Of a stretch of 5,907 nt of DNA, positions 5,905 through 5,907 are shown one piece after another (the first letter of the stretch is position 1; every line of letters begins with the position of its first letter). Below the pieces are notes generated by a model that had not been told where the DNA came from, did not search any database, and was given only the letters and a program-made list of their open reading frames with translations. Origin of the DNA: an uncultured Roseburia sp. Lineage in GTDB: Bacteria > Bacillota > Clostridia > Lachnospirales > Lachnospiraceae. Location: positions 1 to 5,907 of the forward strand of contig CAJLGN010000104.1 of NCBI GenBank assembly GCA_905206195.1. The letters run 5' to 3'. The translations under genes and the position numbers were made by a program.

Positions 5905-5907
5905 ATG
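5905..5907 (+). CDS. Possible start codon of a gene continuing beyond the window
   Basis: The last three bases are ATG, preceded by AGGCAGGG (5892-5899) with a 5-base gap, a mediocre ribosome binding site. A forward promoter lies about 90 bases upstream. No product can be named from a single codon, and the true start could lie further downstream. Confidence 0.35.

Noticed and set aside
5819..5907. T-box riboswitch
   Set aside because: The required TGGNACC T-box sequence, a specifier loop and a terminator/antiterminator are all absent before the window ends.

Overview
The window looks like a stretch of chromosome from an anaerobic Firmicute of the class Clostridia, most plausibly a Lachnospiraceae-type gut bacterium. 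The grounds are protein family content (class II GalT, a YerC-type TrpR-family regulator, a DUF1836 protein), AGGAG-type ribosome binding sites, sigma-A promoters often carrying an extended TG, and moderate base composition. This placement is inference; there is no rRNA or other marker. I see no mobile element, CRISPR array, tRNA or rRNA.

Layout. (1) Bases 1-968 hold the 3' two-thirds of galT, a class II galactose-1-phosphate uridylyltransferase, closed by a strong intrinsic terminator at 1000-1040. (2) After a promoter-bearing gap come two forward genes, probably one transcript: a class I/II PLP-dependent aminotransferase of unassigned substrate (1241-2455) and a HisC-like histidinol-phosphate aminotransferase (2558-3616). 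(3) Converging on hisC is a reverse-strand CPBP-family intramembrane protease (3641-4510). (4) Its strong promoter stands back to back with the promoter of a forward gene for a YerC/TrpR-family regulator (4696-5001), which ends at an intrinsic terminator (5018-5052). (5) Converging on that terminator is a reverse-strand DUF1836 gene (5059-5676) with its own consensus-like promoter. (6) Bases 5725-5907 hold A/T-rich spacer, a forward extended -10 promoter and a short potentially structured leader, with a possible start codon in the last three bases.

How they may fit together. YerC-type TrpR-family proteins have been proposed from comparative genomics (as HisR) to control histidine genes in Firmicutes. 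Here such a regulator lies about 1.1 kb from an orphan hisC, so this may be a small scattered part of a histidine or aromatic amino acid regulon. Its promoter carries a 9-bp direct repeat 33 bp apart and a short palindrome over the -35, which could be autoregulatory operators. The aminotransferase promoter has a related A-tract plus TTTAC -35 arrangement. Most of the window is otherwise ordinary core-genome content. The interesting parts are the regulatory sequences and the poorly characterised regulators, not an evident new system.
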